DNA of 64,000 bases, taken from Methylobacterium nodulans ORS 2060. Its GTDB lineage: Bacteria; Pseudomonadota; Alphaproteobacteria; Rhizobiales; Beijerinckiaceae. The notes below the pieces were generated by a model. It had not been told where the DNA came from. It saw nothing but the letters and a program-made list of their open reading frames with translations, and searched no databases. Below, piece by piece: positions 43,387 to 52,997 of this stretch. The position numbers were made by a program, and so were the translations under genes. How positions within the stretch are numbered: the first letter of the stretch is position 1; each line of letters starts with the position of its first letter. The stretch is from assembly GCF_000022085.1 (NCBI RefSeq), contig NC_011894.1:2383501-2447500 (forward strand). The letters are read 5' to 3'.

Positions 43387-45714
43387 TCAGACCTTGGCGG
43401 CGACCGATGTGAGCGCAGTCATGTTGACGATGCCGCGCACTGTCGTCGTGGGTGTCAGGATGTGAACCGGCCTCGCTGCTCCCAGCAGGATCGGTCCTAC
43501 GGAAATGCCTTGGCCTGCGACGATCTTCAGTGCGTTGAAGGTGATGTTCGCGGCGTCGAGATTCGGCATGATGAGAAGGTTCGCCTCAGCCCTGAGCGCC
43601 GCATCGGGAAAGATCCGTTGAAGCGTCGGGGAGCTGAGCGCCGCATCGGCGTTCATCTCGCCCTCGACTTCGAGCTCTGGCGCCCGCTCCCGGATCAGGG
43701 CGAGAGCGTCGCGCATCTTGCCGGCTGCCCCATCGTTCGCAGTCCCAAAATTCGAGTGAGACAACAGCGCAGCGCGAGGTGTCTGGCCGAATCGGCGCAA
43801 CTCCGCCGCTGCCAGGACCGTCATCTCCGCAACCTCTTCAGCCGTCGGATCGAGATGGATGAAGGGATCGCAAATGAACACCGTATGTCTCGGGAGCTGC
43901 AGGAGGCTCATGGCCGCAAAGCTGTGCGCCCCGGGCTTGAGGCCGATGACGTCCGCGACATGCTTCAGGTGCGCGCCGTAGCTGCCATAGGTCCCGCACA
44001 ACATTCCGTCGACCTGCCCGCTCTGGAGCAGCATGGCGGCCACGAGCGTCCCGTTCCGACGCATCTCGACCGAGGCGGACTCGCGCGATAAGCCTCGGCG
44101 CTTCAGCAGCTGGTAATAGCGATCCGCTGCGGCTGTCGCAAAATCCTCGTCGTCGAATCCAACCACATCGGCATCGCGATCGAGCTGAAGCCGCAGATCC
44201 AGCTCCCTGATCCTGTGCGCGATGGTGTCGCGCCGGCCGACGAGGACCGGCTTGGCGAGGCGCTCGTCGACGATCACCTGCGCGGCTCTCAGGATGCGGT
44301 CGTCCTCACCTTCCGCAAAGGCGATGCGCCGCAAGGCACCTTCCGCCGCGGCCGCAAAGACCGGCTGCATCACCGTGCCGGAGGTGTAGACGAAGCTCTG
44401 CAGCGAGCGGCGGTACGCTTCGAGATCCGCGAAGGGTCGTGTCGCCACGCCGCTGTCGATCGCAGCCTGCGCCACGGCCGGAGCAACCCGCAGGATGAGC
44501 CGCGGGTCGAAGGGACGCGGGATCAGAAAGTCGGGCCCGAACCTGAGGTTCTTCGTCCCGTAGGCGGCGCTGACCACGTCGGATTGCTCCGCTCGGGCGA
44601 GTTCGGCAATGGCGTGCACGGCGGCGAGTTTCATCTCCTCGTTGATCGCCGTCGCACCGACATCGAGGGCTCCGCGGAAGATGAACGGGAAGCAGAGCAC
44701 ATTGTTGACCTGGTTCGGGTAGTCCGACCGGCCCGTCGCGATGATGGCGTCCGGCCTGACGGCTCTGGCGCGCTCCGGCCAGATTTCCGGCTCCGGATTG
44801 GCGAGCGCCAGGATCAGGGGCTTCCTCGCCATGCTGGCGACCATGTCCGGCGTGAGGACGCCCGCCATCGACACGCCGAGGAAGATGTCGGCGTCCCGGA
44901 CGGCATCGGCGAGGGTCCGTGCCGTCGTCTCCCGGGCGTAGGCGGCCTTCTGCGCATCCAGCGATCCGAGGCGGTCCCTGGTCAGGACGCCACGGCTGTC
45001 GGTGACCAGGATGTTCTCCTTGCGCAGCCCCATGCCGACCAGCAGGTTGAGGCAGGCGATCGCAGCGGCGCCGGCTCCCGAGCAGACCAGCTTCACCTCG
45101 GCGATCTGCTTCTCGACGATCGTCAATCCGTTCAGGACCGCGGCAGCCGCCACGATCGCGGTGCCATGCTGATCGTCATGGAAGACCGGAATCTTCATGA
45201 TCTCGCGCAGGCGCGTTTCGATGATGAAGCATTCCGGTGCCTTGATGTCCTCGAGATTGATTCCGCCGAAGGTCGGCTCCAGGCTGGCGATGATCGGAAC
45301 AAGCTTGTCCGGATCCGTCTCGTCGATCTCGATGTCGAAGACGTCGACGCCGGCAAATTTCTTGAACAGGCAGCCTTTCCCTTCCATCACCGGCTTGCCG
45401 GCGAGCGCGCCGATATTGCCGAGGCCGAGCACGGCGGTGCCGTTCGAGATCACGGCGACGAGGTTGGCGCGCGAGGTGTATTGGGACGCTGCCAGCGGAT
45501 CGTTGTGGATCGCCATGCAGGCGGCAGCGACGCCGGGAGAGTAAGCGAGCGCGAGATCCCGCTGCGTTGTCATGTCCTTGGTGGGCATGACCGAGATCTT
45601 CCCAGGTCGAGGAAACTGGTGGTAGGTCAGTGCGGCTCGGTTGAGCGCGTCGTCGGACCCGGCATCACCACTCGTCGCTTCACCCGGAGTTCTGAGATTG
45701 GCCTCTTCGCTCAC
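43387..45714 (-). CDS. maeB: NADP-type malic enzyme with phosphotransacetylase-like C-terminal domain
   Basis: 775 residues from GTG 45714, chosen because GGGAGG lies just before it; the longer upstream frame is unsupported. Residues about 40-420 are the malic enzyme domain ([73 protein letters not shown], and the NAD(P) loop [17 protein letters not shown]). Residues about 450-775 resemble phosphotransacetylase. Length is typical of MaeB. It converts malate to pyruvate, CO2 and NADPH in the cytosol. Divergent from the two-component pair. Confidence 0.93.
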   Translation of the reverse strand: MSEEANLRTPGEATSGDAGSDDALNRAALTYHQFPRPGKISVMPTKDMTTQRDLALAYSPGVAAACMAIHNDPLAASQYTSRANLVAVISNGTAVLGLGNIGALAGKPVMEGKGCLFKKFAGVDVFDIEIDETDPDKLVPIIASLEPTFGGINLEDIKAPECFIIETRLREIMKIPVFHDDQHGTAIVAAAAVLNGLTIVEKQIAEVKLVCSGAGAAAIACLNLLVGMGLRKENILVTDSRGVLTRDRLGSLDAQKAAYARETTARTLADAVRDADIFLGVSMAGVLTPDMVASMARKPLILALANPEPEIWPERARAVRPDAIIATGRSDYPNQVNNVLCFPFIFRGALDVGATAINEEMKLAAVHAIAELARAEQSDVVSAAYGTKNLRFGPDFLIPRPFDPRLILRVAPAVAQAAIDSGVATRPFADLEAYRRSLQSFVYTSGTVMQPVFAAAAEGALRRIAFAEGEDDRILRAAQVIVDERLAKPVLVGRRDTIAHRIRELDLRLQLDRDADVVGFDDEDFATAAADRYYQLLKRRGLSRESASVEMRRNGTLVAAMLLQSGQVDGMLCGTYGSYGAHLKHVADVIGLKPGAHSFAAMSLLQLPRHTVFICDPFIHLDPTAEEVAEMTVLAAAELRRFGQTPRAALLSHSNFGTANDGAAGKMRDALALIRERAPELEVEGEMNADAALSSPTLQRIFPDAALRAEANLLIMPNLDAANITFNALKIVAGQGISVGPILLGAARPVHILTPTTTVRGIVNMTALTSVAAKV

Positions 45715-45894
45715 GAGCGCCTCCCTGATCTGTGTTGGGCGCGGCCTGTCGTCGCGCCGTGCAGTTGTGCGTGACAACGCGGAATCGGGCAAGCGTCCGC
45801 CCGCGCCGTCCCGTGTCGAGGCCGACCGGGCGGAAAGGCGAGCGGGAAACACCATGAACACAAACGCGGTCGATCAGCGGAAAGCGGCGCCGGC

Positions 45895-47364
45895 ATGATC
45901 CTGCATGCGCTCCGCACCCGACTGCTCGCGCTCTGGATCCTGCTGCTCGCCTCGGCCGCGGCGACTGCCTACCTGCTGGTCGAGTTCTACAAGCAATCCG
46001 CCGCCGTGCAGGTCGCCGCGGCCGAGGGGGCAGTGGCGCGGGCCTGCCGCGATATCGGCGAGCGCTACGCCGTCTTCGTCTCGGGCCGGAGCGGCAATGG
46101 GCGGGAGATCGACCCGACGCTGCAGACGCAGCTGACCGACGTGGTCGACGCCGCCCTCGCGCGAGCCCCCGGCATCGAGGGCGGCATCTGGACCGGCGGA
46201 TCCGGCTCGGCCGCCTACGGCTTCCCGACCTATGAGGGCACCGGCCCCAAGACGGATCTGCCGAGTGCCGAACTCGACACGATCCGGCGCATCAACGCCG
46301 AGGCGGCCCGGAGCGAGCGGCCCGTCACGGTCCGGATTGCGGCCCGGACGCAGAGCCTGGTGCTGCAGGCCTGTCCTCTGCGAGGCCCGATCCCGAACGC
46401 CACGGCCTGGACCATGATGCGCGTCCACACCGACCAGGGACCGGCCTACATTCAACTGCTGACGGGACTCGGCTTCCTGGCCTTGACCGTGATCGGGTCC
46501 GCCTCTCTGCTCGGCCGTCTGCTCTACGTGCTGTCGCGCCGCATCGGCAGGCTGGAGATGCGGCTGAGGACGCATGACCAGGATAGCGGGGACCTGCCGT
46601 ATCTGGAGCCTACGGGAATTCGCGAGCTCGACCGTCTGGTCCTGGCTCTCAACGCGGCGGGCGCCCGCCTCGCGGCGGCCCGGCAGCGCGCCGCCTCGGC
46701 CGAGCGGCTCGCCGCGGTGGGTCGCATGGCGTCCGGTGTCGCGCACGAGATCCGCAACCCGCTCGCGGCCATGCGCCTGAAGGCGGAGAACGCGCTCGCG
46801 AGTCGGGACCCGATTCGGTCCCGGGCAGCCCTGACGGTCGTGCTCGAACAGATCGACCGCATGGACCGCCTGCTGCGAGATCTGCTGAGCCTGATCCAGC
46901 CTCGTCCGCCCGCTCTGGCGCCGACCGACATTGCGGACGTGCTTGCGGCCAGCGCGCGCCTGCATGAGGAGCTTGCCGGGGCCAAGCGCATCCGAATCGA
47001 GATCGTCGCACCCGCGCTGGCCCGGGCCGATCAGCCCTGCCTCGACGAAGGCCAGATTCGGCGGGCCGCCGACAACCTCATCCTCAACGCCGTCCAGAAT
47101 TGTCCCGAAGGCGCCCTCGTGCGCGTGACCGCCGCGCGGGCCGGAGACCGGCTGCGGATCGCGGTCGAGGACACGGGTCCGGGCGTGCCGGACGCGCTGC
47201 GTGCGCGTCTGTTCGAACCTTTCGTCACGGGCCGGCCCGACGGCACGGGACTGGGGCTTGCCATCGTCCGCGAGATCGCCCGGGCCCATGGCGGCGAGGC
47301 GCGCCTCGAGCCGGGCGGACCCGGCGCAACCTTCGAGCTCGACCTGCCATGGCAACCGTCCTGA
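45895..47364 (+). CDS. Sensor histidine kinase, membrane-bound
   Basis: 489 residues. A first transmembrane helix (LRTRLLALWILLLASAAATA), a periplasmic sensor of about 150 residues, and a second helix (LLTGLGFLALTVIGSASLLG). Then the H-box with phospho-acceptor His284 (SGVAHEIRNPLAAMRLKAEN) and ATPase boxes N (RRAADNLILNAVQNCPEGAL), G1 (VEDTGPGVPDALR) and G2 (PDGTGLGLAIVREIARAHGG). It overlaps the regulator gene by 16 bases, so the pair is translationally coupled. The ligand is unknown; neighbours (MaeB, MFS) suggest a carbon source. Confidence 0.92.
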   Translation: MILHALRTRLLALWILLLASAAATAYLLVEFYKQSAAVQVAAAEGAVARACRDIGERYAVFVSGRSGNGREIDPTLQTQLTDVVDAALARAPGIEGGIWTGGSGSAAYGFPTYEGTGPKTDLPSAELDTIRRINAEAARSERPVTVRIAARTQSLVLQACPLRGPIPNATAWTMMRVHTDQGPAYIQLLTGLGFLALTVIGSASLLGRLLYVLSRRIGRLEMRLRTHDQDSGDLPYLEPTGIRELDRLVLALNAAGARLAAARQRAASAERLAAVGRMASGVAHEIRNPLAAMRLKAENALASRDPIRSRAALTVVLEQIDRMDRLLRDLLSLIQPRPPALAPTDIADVLAASARLHEELAGAKRIRIEIVAPALARADQPCLDEGQIRRAADNLILNAVQNCPEGALVRVTAARAGDRLRIAVEDTGPGVPDALRARLFEPFVTGRPDGTGLGLAIVREIARAHGGEARLEPGGPGATFELDLPWQPS

Positions 47365-48749
47365 TCGTCGATGACGAGCCTGCCCTGCGCGAGGGACTGG
47401 CCGAGACCATCGCGGATCTCGGTCACGAGCCGGTCCTGGCCGCCTCGGGCCGGGAGGCTCTCGCCCGGCTCGCGGCGAACCCGGACATCGCCGCCGTGCT
47501 GCTCGACCTGCGCATGCCGGGAGATCTCGACGGCATCGCGGTTCTGAAGCGTATCCGGGACCGGCCACGGGCCCCGCCGGCGGTGGTGCTGACCGCCTAT
47601 GCCAGCGCGGAGAACACCATCGAGGCGATGCGTCTCGGCGCCTTCGACCACCTCACCAAACCGGTCGGCCGGGAGGAGCTGCGCGCCCTGCTCGGCCGCA
47701 TGCTGTCGCTGCGGGCACCGGGCGAGGCCGCCCCCGCGGCTCCGGCGGCGGCCGCCGAGACCTGTCTGGTCGGATCGAGCGAGGCGATGCGGCGCGTGCA
47801 GAAGGCGATCGGCCTCGCCGCCGACAGCGACGCGACTGTTCTGCTGCAGGGCGAGACCGGAACCGGCAAGGAGGTCGTGGCCCGCGCCCTCCACGATCAC
47901 GGACGCCGCTGGTCGGCCCCGTTCGTTCCGGTCAATTGTGCGGCGATTCCGGCCGAGCTTCTGGAAAGCGAGCTGTTCGGGCACGTGAAGGGCGCGTTCA
48001 CCGGCGCGGCGGCGGATCGCCCGGGCGCCTTCCGGGAAGCGCAGGGCGGCACGCTCTTCCTCGACGAGATCGGCGACATGCCTCCCGCCATGCAGGCCAA
48101 GATCCTGCGCGCGATCCAGGACAAGGTGGTGACGCCGGTCGGCGGCAGGCCGGTGGCGGTCGAGATGCGCGTCGTGGCCGCGACCCATCGCGACCTGCCG
48201 GCCCTGGTCGCCTCCGGCGGCTTCCGGCAGGACCTCTACTACCGCCTGAACGTCATCCCGATCGTGCTGCCGCCGTTGCGGGAGCGCCTCGCCGACATCC
48301 TGCCGCTGGCCGAGCACTTCCTCGCCCTCGGTGCGGGGGGCGGCGGAGTGCCCCGGCGGCTCACCCCGCAGGCCGCCGCTCGCCTGCTTCGTTACGATTG
48401 GCCCGGCAATGTGCGGGAGCTGCGCAACATCATCGAGCGGGCCGCTGTGCTGGTGCGGGGTGAGGTCATCGACGCGGCCGATCTCGACCTGCCCGGGTTC
48501 GATCGGCCGGGCGGGCCGGCACCCGAGGATTGGCTGTCCGGCGACCTGCCGACCGCAGTGGCGCGGCTGGAGAAGGCGATGATCGCGCGCGCCCTGCAGG
48601 AGTCCAGCGGCAACCGCGCCCAGGCCGCCAAGCGCCTCGGCATCCAGCGCCAGCTCCTCTACGCCAAGATCGAGCGCTACGGGCTCGCCGACAGGGGGGG
48701 CGGGACGTCGGAAAGGACGACGCCCGGTGTCGGGAAAGACGACACCTGA
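47349..48749 (+). CDS. NtrC-family sigma54-dependent response regulator
   Basis: 466 residues from ATG 47349. The receiver has DD at 8-9, phospho-acceptor Asp53 (VLLDLRMPGDLDG) and Lys in FDHLTKPVG. The AAA+ domain has Walker A GETGTGKE and the sigma54-contacting GAFTGA loop (HVKGAFTGAAADRPGAF), Walker B GGTLFLDEIGDM and the R-finger region VVAATHRDLP. A Fis-type helix-turn-helix ends it (SSGNRAQAAKRLGIQRQLLY). It activates sigma54 promoters; one lies 47 bases downstream of its stop. Confidence 0.93.
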   Translation: MATVLIVDDEPALREGLAETIADLGHEPVLAASGREALARLAANPDIAAVLLDLRMPGDLDGIAVLKRIRDRPRAPPAVVLTAYASAENTIEAMRLGAFDHLTKPVGREELRALLGRMLSLRAPGEAAPAAPAAAAETCLVGSSEAMRRVQKAIGLAADSDATVLLQGETGTGKEVVARALHDHGRRWSAPFVPVNCAAIPAELLESELFGHVKGAFTGAAADRPGAFREAQGGTLFLDEIGDMPPAMQAKILRAIQDKVVTPVGGRPVAVEMRVVAATHRDLPALVASGGFRQDLYYRLNVIPIVLPPLRERLADILPLAEHFLALGAGGGGVPRRLTPQAAARLLRYDWPGNVRELRNIIERAAVLVRGEVIDAADLDLPGFDRPGGPAPEDWLSGDLPTAVARLEKAMIARALQESSGNRAQAAKRLGIQRQLLYAKIERYGLADRGGGTSERTTPGVGKDDT

Positions 48750-48795
48750 CCCGCGCGGCTGCAGCAATCCAATTCTAAATCAACACCTTAGATCC

Positions 48796-48810
48796 TGGCA
48801 CGCCGGTTGC
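48796..48810 (+). promoter_or_regulatory. Sigma54 (-24/-12) promoter
   Basis: TGGCACG-CCGG-TTGC at 48796-48810 agrees with the consensus TGGCACG-N4-TTGC at every defined position. It lies 47 bases after the NtrC-type regulator and points toward the 48857 ORF and the MFS transporter, whose gene begins 377 bases downstream. Enhancer sites for the regulator were not identified. Confidence 0.85.
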
Positions 48811-48856
48811 CCTCCTGTGCCTCGCAAGCCGGTTCCGGCCCAAGAGCGCAGGAGTG

Positions 48857-49006
48857 ATGTCCATGATGGTCGGCAACCAGAAGGCGGAGCTCGACAGGAG
48901 ACCGCCGAAGCCACGGCGCCGACCCGGTCCCGATGGCCACCACGCCCTCGCAACACCGGCTGCGTCCTCCCCGCCGCCCGCTCCCGCTGCTCCGCCGCCA
49001 CGCTGA
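48857..49006 (+). CDS. Possible 49-residue ORF directly under the sigma54 promoter
   Basis: ATG 48857 follows GCAGGAGTG at ideal spacing. The product (MSMMVGNQKAELDRRPPKPR, continuing basic and Pro/Ala-rich) has no recognised domain. The transcript start predicted from the promoter is about 35 bases upstream, so this would be the first ORF on the message. It may be a leader peptide or chance; no homology known. Confidence 0.35.
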   Translation: MSMMVGNQKAELDRRPPKPRRRPGPDGHHALATPAASSPPPAPAAPPPR

Positions 49007-49186
49007 GCGGAGCCGCCCTCGCCGGCAGAGGCAGCTGCCCCGGCGCCGGCCGTCTCGACAGACGCAGATCACCTTGTCTTCATCAGAGACAGAGAGAATG
49101 TTTACGGATTTATGCCGTTCATCGCGCGGCAACGACTGCAGAAAAGGCGATTTCCTGCAGACGACCTTGCGTCAGGGGAGATGGCC

Positions 49187-50515
49187 ATGACCAACACGCC
49201 TTCGTCTCCGGATGCTGCCGGATTGTGTCACGCGCCCGACCCGTCACCTCGGGCCCTGCGCGGCCTCGACGCGCTCAACTTCTTCCTCGCCGATGTGCGC
49301 GACGGCCTCGGCCCCTACTTGGCGATCTACCTCATCGCCGTACAGGGGCCGGATCGGGGCTGGAACGAGGCAACGACGGGCCTCGTCATGACCATTGCGG
49401 GCATCGTCGGCCTGATCGCCCAGACGCCGGCCGGTGCCCTCATCGACCGCACCCGCCACAAGCGGGCCATGGTCATTGCCGGTGCCCTTGCGATCACGGC
49501 GAGCTGCCTCGCCCTGCCGTGGATCTCGAATTTCTACCTCGTCACCGCAACCCAGTCGCTCGCCCATATGGCGGGTGCGGTCTTCCCGCCGGCGATCGCA
49601 GCCATCACGCTCGGCGTCGTCGGCCCCAGGGCCTTCTCCCGGCGGGTCGGCCGCAACGAGGGCTTCAACCACGCCGGCAATGCCGTCTCGGCCGCCATTG
49701 CGGGTTCGACAGCCTACTTCTTCGGTCCGGTGGTGGTGTTCTGGCTGATGGCCGTGCTGACGGCCCTGAGCATCAGCGCGATGCTGATGGTGCCCGCAGG
49801 CGCGATCGACCACGACCTCGCCCGTGGCCTCGGCTGCGCCGAGGACAAGGCCAGCGACGATCAGCCGTCCGGCTGGTCGCTGCTCCTGCGCAACAAGGTC
49901 CTGCTGCTGTTTGCGGCCCTCGCGGCGACCTTCCATCTCGCCAATGCGGCGATGCTGCCCGCCGTCGGCCAGCTCCTCGCCCGAATCGTCGGCAAGGAGG
50001 ACGCCACCTCGCTCATCGCGGTCTGCATCGTGGCGGCGCAAGTCGTGATGGTGCCGATGGCCGTGCTCGTCGGCACCAAGGCAGACAGCTTCGGGCGCAA
50101 GCCCATCTTCCTGGCCGCGTTCGGAGTGCTGGCCCTGCGGGGCGTGCTCTACACCCTCTCCGACAACCCCGCCTACCTTGTGGCGGTGCAGTGCCTGGAC
50201 GGCGTGGGCGCGGGCATCTTCGGGGCGCTGTTCCCGATCGTGGTGGCCGATCTCACGCGCGGCACGGGCCACTTCAACGCGGCCCAGGGCGCGATCGCCA
50301 CCGCGCAGGGAATCGGCGCCGCGCTCAGCGCGACGCTGGCCGGCCTCATCATCGTCTCGGCCGGCTACGCGGCCGCCTTCCTGGTGCTCGCGACGATCGC
50401 GGCGCTCGGGTTCGGGCTGTACCTGCTCCTGATGCCCGAGACCTCCGGCTTCGGTCCGCACGCGGCCCCCTCCGGGGCGGGCGCAGGCACCCCGCTGGCG
50501 ATCCCGGCGGAGTGA
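49187..50515 (+). CDS. Major facilitator superfamily transporter
   Basis: 442 residues from ATG 49187, chosen for the CAGGGGAG ribosome binding site. Twelve hydrophobic segments can be counted, with the MFS loop motif GALIDRTRHKRAMVIAGALA after helix 2 and a pseudo-symmetric GTKADSFGRKPIFLAAFGVL after helix 8. The central loop (HDLARGLGCAEDKASDDQPS) is soluble. Substrate unknown; the sigma54 promoter and upstream two-component system suggest induced uptake or efflux. Confidence 0.88.
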   Translation: MTNTPSSPDAAGLCHAPDPSPRALRGLDALNFFLADVRDGLGPYLAIYLIAVQGPDRGWNEATTGLVMTIAGIVGLIAQTPAGALIDRTRHKRAMVIAGALAITASCLALPWISNFYLVTATQSLAHMAGAVFPPAIAAITLGVVGPRAFSRRVGRNEGFNHAGNAVSAAIAGSTAYFFGPVVVFWLMAVLTALSISAMLMVPAGAIDHDLARGLGCAEDKASDDQPSGWSLLLRNKVLLLFAALAATFHLANAAMLPAVGQLLARIVGKEDATSLIAVCIVAAQVVMVPMAVLVGTKADSFGRKPIFLAAFGVLALRGVLYTLSDNPAYLVAVQCLDGVGAGIFGALFPIVVADLTRGTGHFNAAQGAIATAQGIGAALSATLAGLIIVSAGYAAAFLVLATIAALGFGLYLLLMPETSGFGPHAAPSGAGAGTPLAIPAE

Positions 50516-50654
50516 GCGGAGTCGTCATCCTCACTGCCGCAATCGTCCGGGGACGCCTCGTGCAGGCCCCGGACCAGCTTCCTCTCTTATGCGGCAGCTC
50601 AACCACACCGGCCGGCCATGCGCCGCGCCCTCTGAGACCCGGAGTTCCGCAGCC

Positions 50655-51926
50655 ATGGGCGGCCTGAGTGTGACACCCAACCTCGCCACCTGGGGGATCG
50701 CGGCGCTTACCACCCTGGGGGTGATCCTGCGTCCGCTCGGCTGGCCGGAGGCGATCTGGGCGGTGCTCGGGGCGGCTTCCCTGGTGGCCCTGGGCCTGCT
50801 TCCCGCCGGCACGGCCTGGGCCGGGGTGCTGAAGGGAACGGACGTCTACCTGTTCCTGATCGGCATGATGCTGCTCGCCGAGGTCGCCCGCAAGGAAGGG
50901 CTGTTCGACTGGCTCGCCGGCATCGCGGTGCGGCAGGCCAAAGGCTCGGCGACGCGGCTCTTCACCCTCGTCTACCTCGTCGGCACCCTCGTCACGGTGG
51001 TCCTGTCCAACGATGCCTGCGCGGTCGTGCTCACCCCGGCCGTCGCCTGCGCCGCCAGGGCCGCACGGGTGCGCGACCCGCTGCCCTATCTGTTCGTCTG
51101 CGCCTTCGTCGCCAATGCGGCGAGCTTCGTCCTGCCGATCTCCAACCCGGCCAACCTCGTCGTCTACGCCGCCCACATGCCGCCGCTCGGCGAGTGGCTG
51201 GCGCGCTTCGGCCTGCCCTCCGGCCTCGCCATCCTGGCGACCTACGGCGTGCTGCGCCTCACGCAAGCGCCCATCCTGCGCGCGCAGATGATCGTCAGCG
51301 ACATCCCCACGGCGGAGCTCTCGCGCACCGGGCTGGTCGCGGGCCTCGGCATCCTGGCGACGGGTGGCGTGCTGATCGGCGCCTCGGCCCTCGGCCTCGA
51401 TCTCGGCCTGCCCACCTGCCTGGCCGGCCTTGCCACCGCGCTCCTCGTCCTCGCCCTCCGGCGGGAGGGCGCGCTGGCGGTGGTCAGGGACGTGTCCTGG
51501 AGCGTCCTGCCCCTGGTTGCCGGCCTGTTCGTGCTGGTCGAGGCCCTGGAGAGGTCGGGCGTGCTGGGCCTGATCGCGGCGGCCCTGCGATGGGCCGCGC
51601 AGGCCGCCCCCGCCGGGACGGCCTGGGGCGTCGGCCCCCTGGTCGCGCTGCTGTGCAACGCCGTGAACAACCTGCCGGCTGGCTTGATCGCGGGGGCGGC
51701 GGTGCAGACGGCGGAGGTGTCCGACAGGGTGGCGGGCGCGATCCTGATCGGCGTCGATCTCGGCCCGAACCTGTCGGTCACGGGCTCGCTCGCCACTATC
51801 CTGTGGCTCACCGCCATCCGGCGGGAGGGCCAGAAGGTCGGGGCGTGGCGCTTCCTGAAGCTCGGGGCGCTGGTGACGCCGCCCGCCCTCCTGCTGGCGC
51901 TCGCCGGCCTCCTTCTCGGACCCTGA
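50655..51926 (+). CDS. ArsB/NhaD-type ion transporter, arsenical-pump-like membrane protein
   Basis: 423 residues from ATG 50655. Ten or more hydrophobic segments and the family signature VVLSNDACAVVLTPAVACAA after the LFLIGMMLLAEVARKEGLFD block, with a second copy LLCNAVNNLPAGLIAGAAVQ. The final VDLGPNLSVTGSLATILWLT is strongly conserved in ArsB-type arsenite and SLC13-like carriers. No arsR, arsC or arsenic gene is adjacent; the BigR-like regulator is 15 kb away. Arsenite efflux is one option, organic-anion transport another. Confidence 0.8.
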   Translation: MGGLSVTPNLATWGIAALTTLGVILRPLGWPEAIWAVLGAASLVALGLLPAGTAWAGVLKGTDVYLFLIGMMLLAEVARKEGLFDWLAGIAVRQAKGSATRLFTLVYLVGTLVTVVLSNDACAVVLTPAVACAARAARVRDPLPYLFVCAFVANAASFVLPISNPANLVVYAAHMPPLGEWLARFGLPSGLAILATYGVLRLTQAPILRAQMIVSDIPTAELSRTGLVAGLGILATGGVLIGASALGLDLGLPTCLAGLATALLVLALRREGALAVVRDVSWSVLPLVAGLFVLVEALERSGVLGLIAAALRWAAQAAPAGTAWGVGPLVALLCNAVNNLPAGLIAGAAVQTAEVSDRVAGAILIGVDLGPNLSVTGSLATILWLTAIRREGQKVGAWRFLKLGALVTPPALLLALAGLLLGP

Positions 51927-52138
51927 GCTCCCTGGCGATTGCCGCGCTGCTCAATCCCGTCCTCCTCGTCGCCCGCGCGCGAAGCGCCTTGGCATGCGGC
52001 GTGGAGAGCGTCGTCATGACCGATGTGAAGAAAGTCTTGTGCCGTCCAGGCTTGTCCCGAACCTTCCGCGCGCAGGCCCGTTCTCTTCGTAAGGCAGGCT
52101 CAGCCGTGAGATGGGCCGGAAGCCAGGAGGAAACGATC

Positions 52139-52411
52139 ATGAAACGAGTGTTGTTGGCTTGCAGTCTGGGCGCCGCGATCTTCTCGTTCGCCGGTGTGGC
52201 TCAGGCGCAGGGCATCATCGGTGGCGCTGAGGAGGGGGCGGCGCGTGGGAACCGCGCGGCCGGCCCCATCGGCGCCATCGTTGGTGGCGCGATCGGTGCC
52301 GGTGTCGGTGGCGTGAACGGCGCCCTGGGCATTCGCCCGTACCGCCGCGTGCACTACGGCCCGAGGCATTACCGCCACCGTCACTACCATTACCACTACC
52401 GCGCCTACTGA
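52139..52411 (+). CDS. Small exported glycine-zipper protein with His-rich tail
   Basis: 90 residues from ATG 52139, preceded by GGAGGAAACGATC. The signal peptide (KRVLLACSLGAAIFSFAGVA, then QAQ) leads to a glycine-zipper segment (GPIGAIVGGAIGAGVGGVNG) likely to insert in or lie on a membrane, then a tail of His, Tyr and Arg (RHYRHRHYHYHYRAY) that may bind metal. Common small envelope protein in Methylobacterium; role unknown. Confidence 0.75.
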   Translation: MKRVLLACSLGAAIFSFAGVAQAQGIIGGAEEGAARGNRAAGPIGAIVGGAIGAGVGGVNGALGIRPYRRVHYGPRHYRHRHYHYHYRAY

Positions 52412-52683
52412 GGCGGCTGTCGTTCGGTGATCGAGGGTGAGGCATGGGCGGTCTCACCCCCAGTCGCGAATCACGGCAGGCGACGCGAGAGCATTGCGCA
52501 CTCCCGCGACCATCATGCGGCTCGGTCGAATGCCGAAACAGCTTTGGACCAGGGCCCGAAGACTCAACGCGCCCGCGCGACGGCGCCCCTCGGTCCCGTC
52601 GCGCTCCGGCAGCGACCGCCGTGGAAGCGCCCCGATAGAATGCCGCCCCGCAGCGGCGCCAGAGCATGCTGGCTCTCATTCCA

Positions 52684-52704
52684 GCGGGCATCGAAAATGC
52701 CCGC
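52684..52704 (-). terminator. Hairpin downstream of the thiamine-binding gene
   Basis: GCGGGCAT (52684-52691) pairs perfectly with ATGCCCGC (52697-52704), five bases past the stop of the leftward gene. No T-run, so weak as an intrinsic terminator. Confidence 0.4.
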
Positions 52705-52709
52705 CGGTA

Positions 52710-52997
52710 TCATAAGACAGCATTGAGCTTGTCAGCCATGGATTGCTGCTTATCCCGGCGCGACCCGAAAGTCATCGTGTAGAAGACGCGCTGAACACCC
52801 AACTCGCTCAGCCTTGCCTCGCACTGCTCGATGAGCTGACAGATATCGCCAAGTTCACCCTCGATATTCGTGCCGTTCGCATGCATTTCCGCATGGAGAG
52901 GGCTGGCGTCGATGACGGCCTTGATCTCCTTCACATACGAGGAGACGGATGGTCCGACCGCCATGGGTACGATGCACAGATCCGCAACAACCTTCAT
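52710..52997 (-). CDS. Thiamine-binding (MTH1187/YkoF-like) protein
   Basis: 95 residues. MKVVADLCIVPMAVGPSVSS and VKEIKAVIDASPLHAEMHAN with the later TNIEGELGDICQLIEQCEAR match the ferredoxin-like fold of MTH1187, which binds thiamine-type ligands as a tetramer; the SPLHAEMHANGTNIEGE stretch is diagnostic. It is single and not in a thiamine operon. Full length for the family. Confidence 0.88.
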   Translation of the reverse strand: MKVVADLCIVPMAVGPSVSSYVKEIKAVIDASPLHAEMHANGTNIEGELGDICQLIEQCEARLSELGVQRVFYTMTFGSRRDKQQSMADKLNAVL

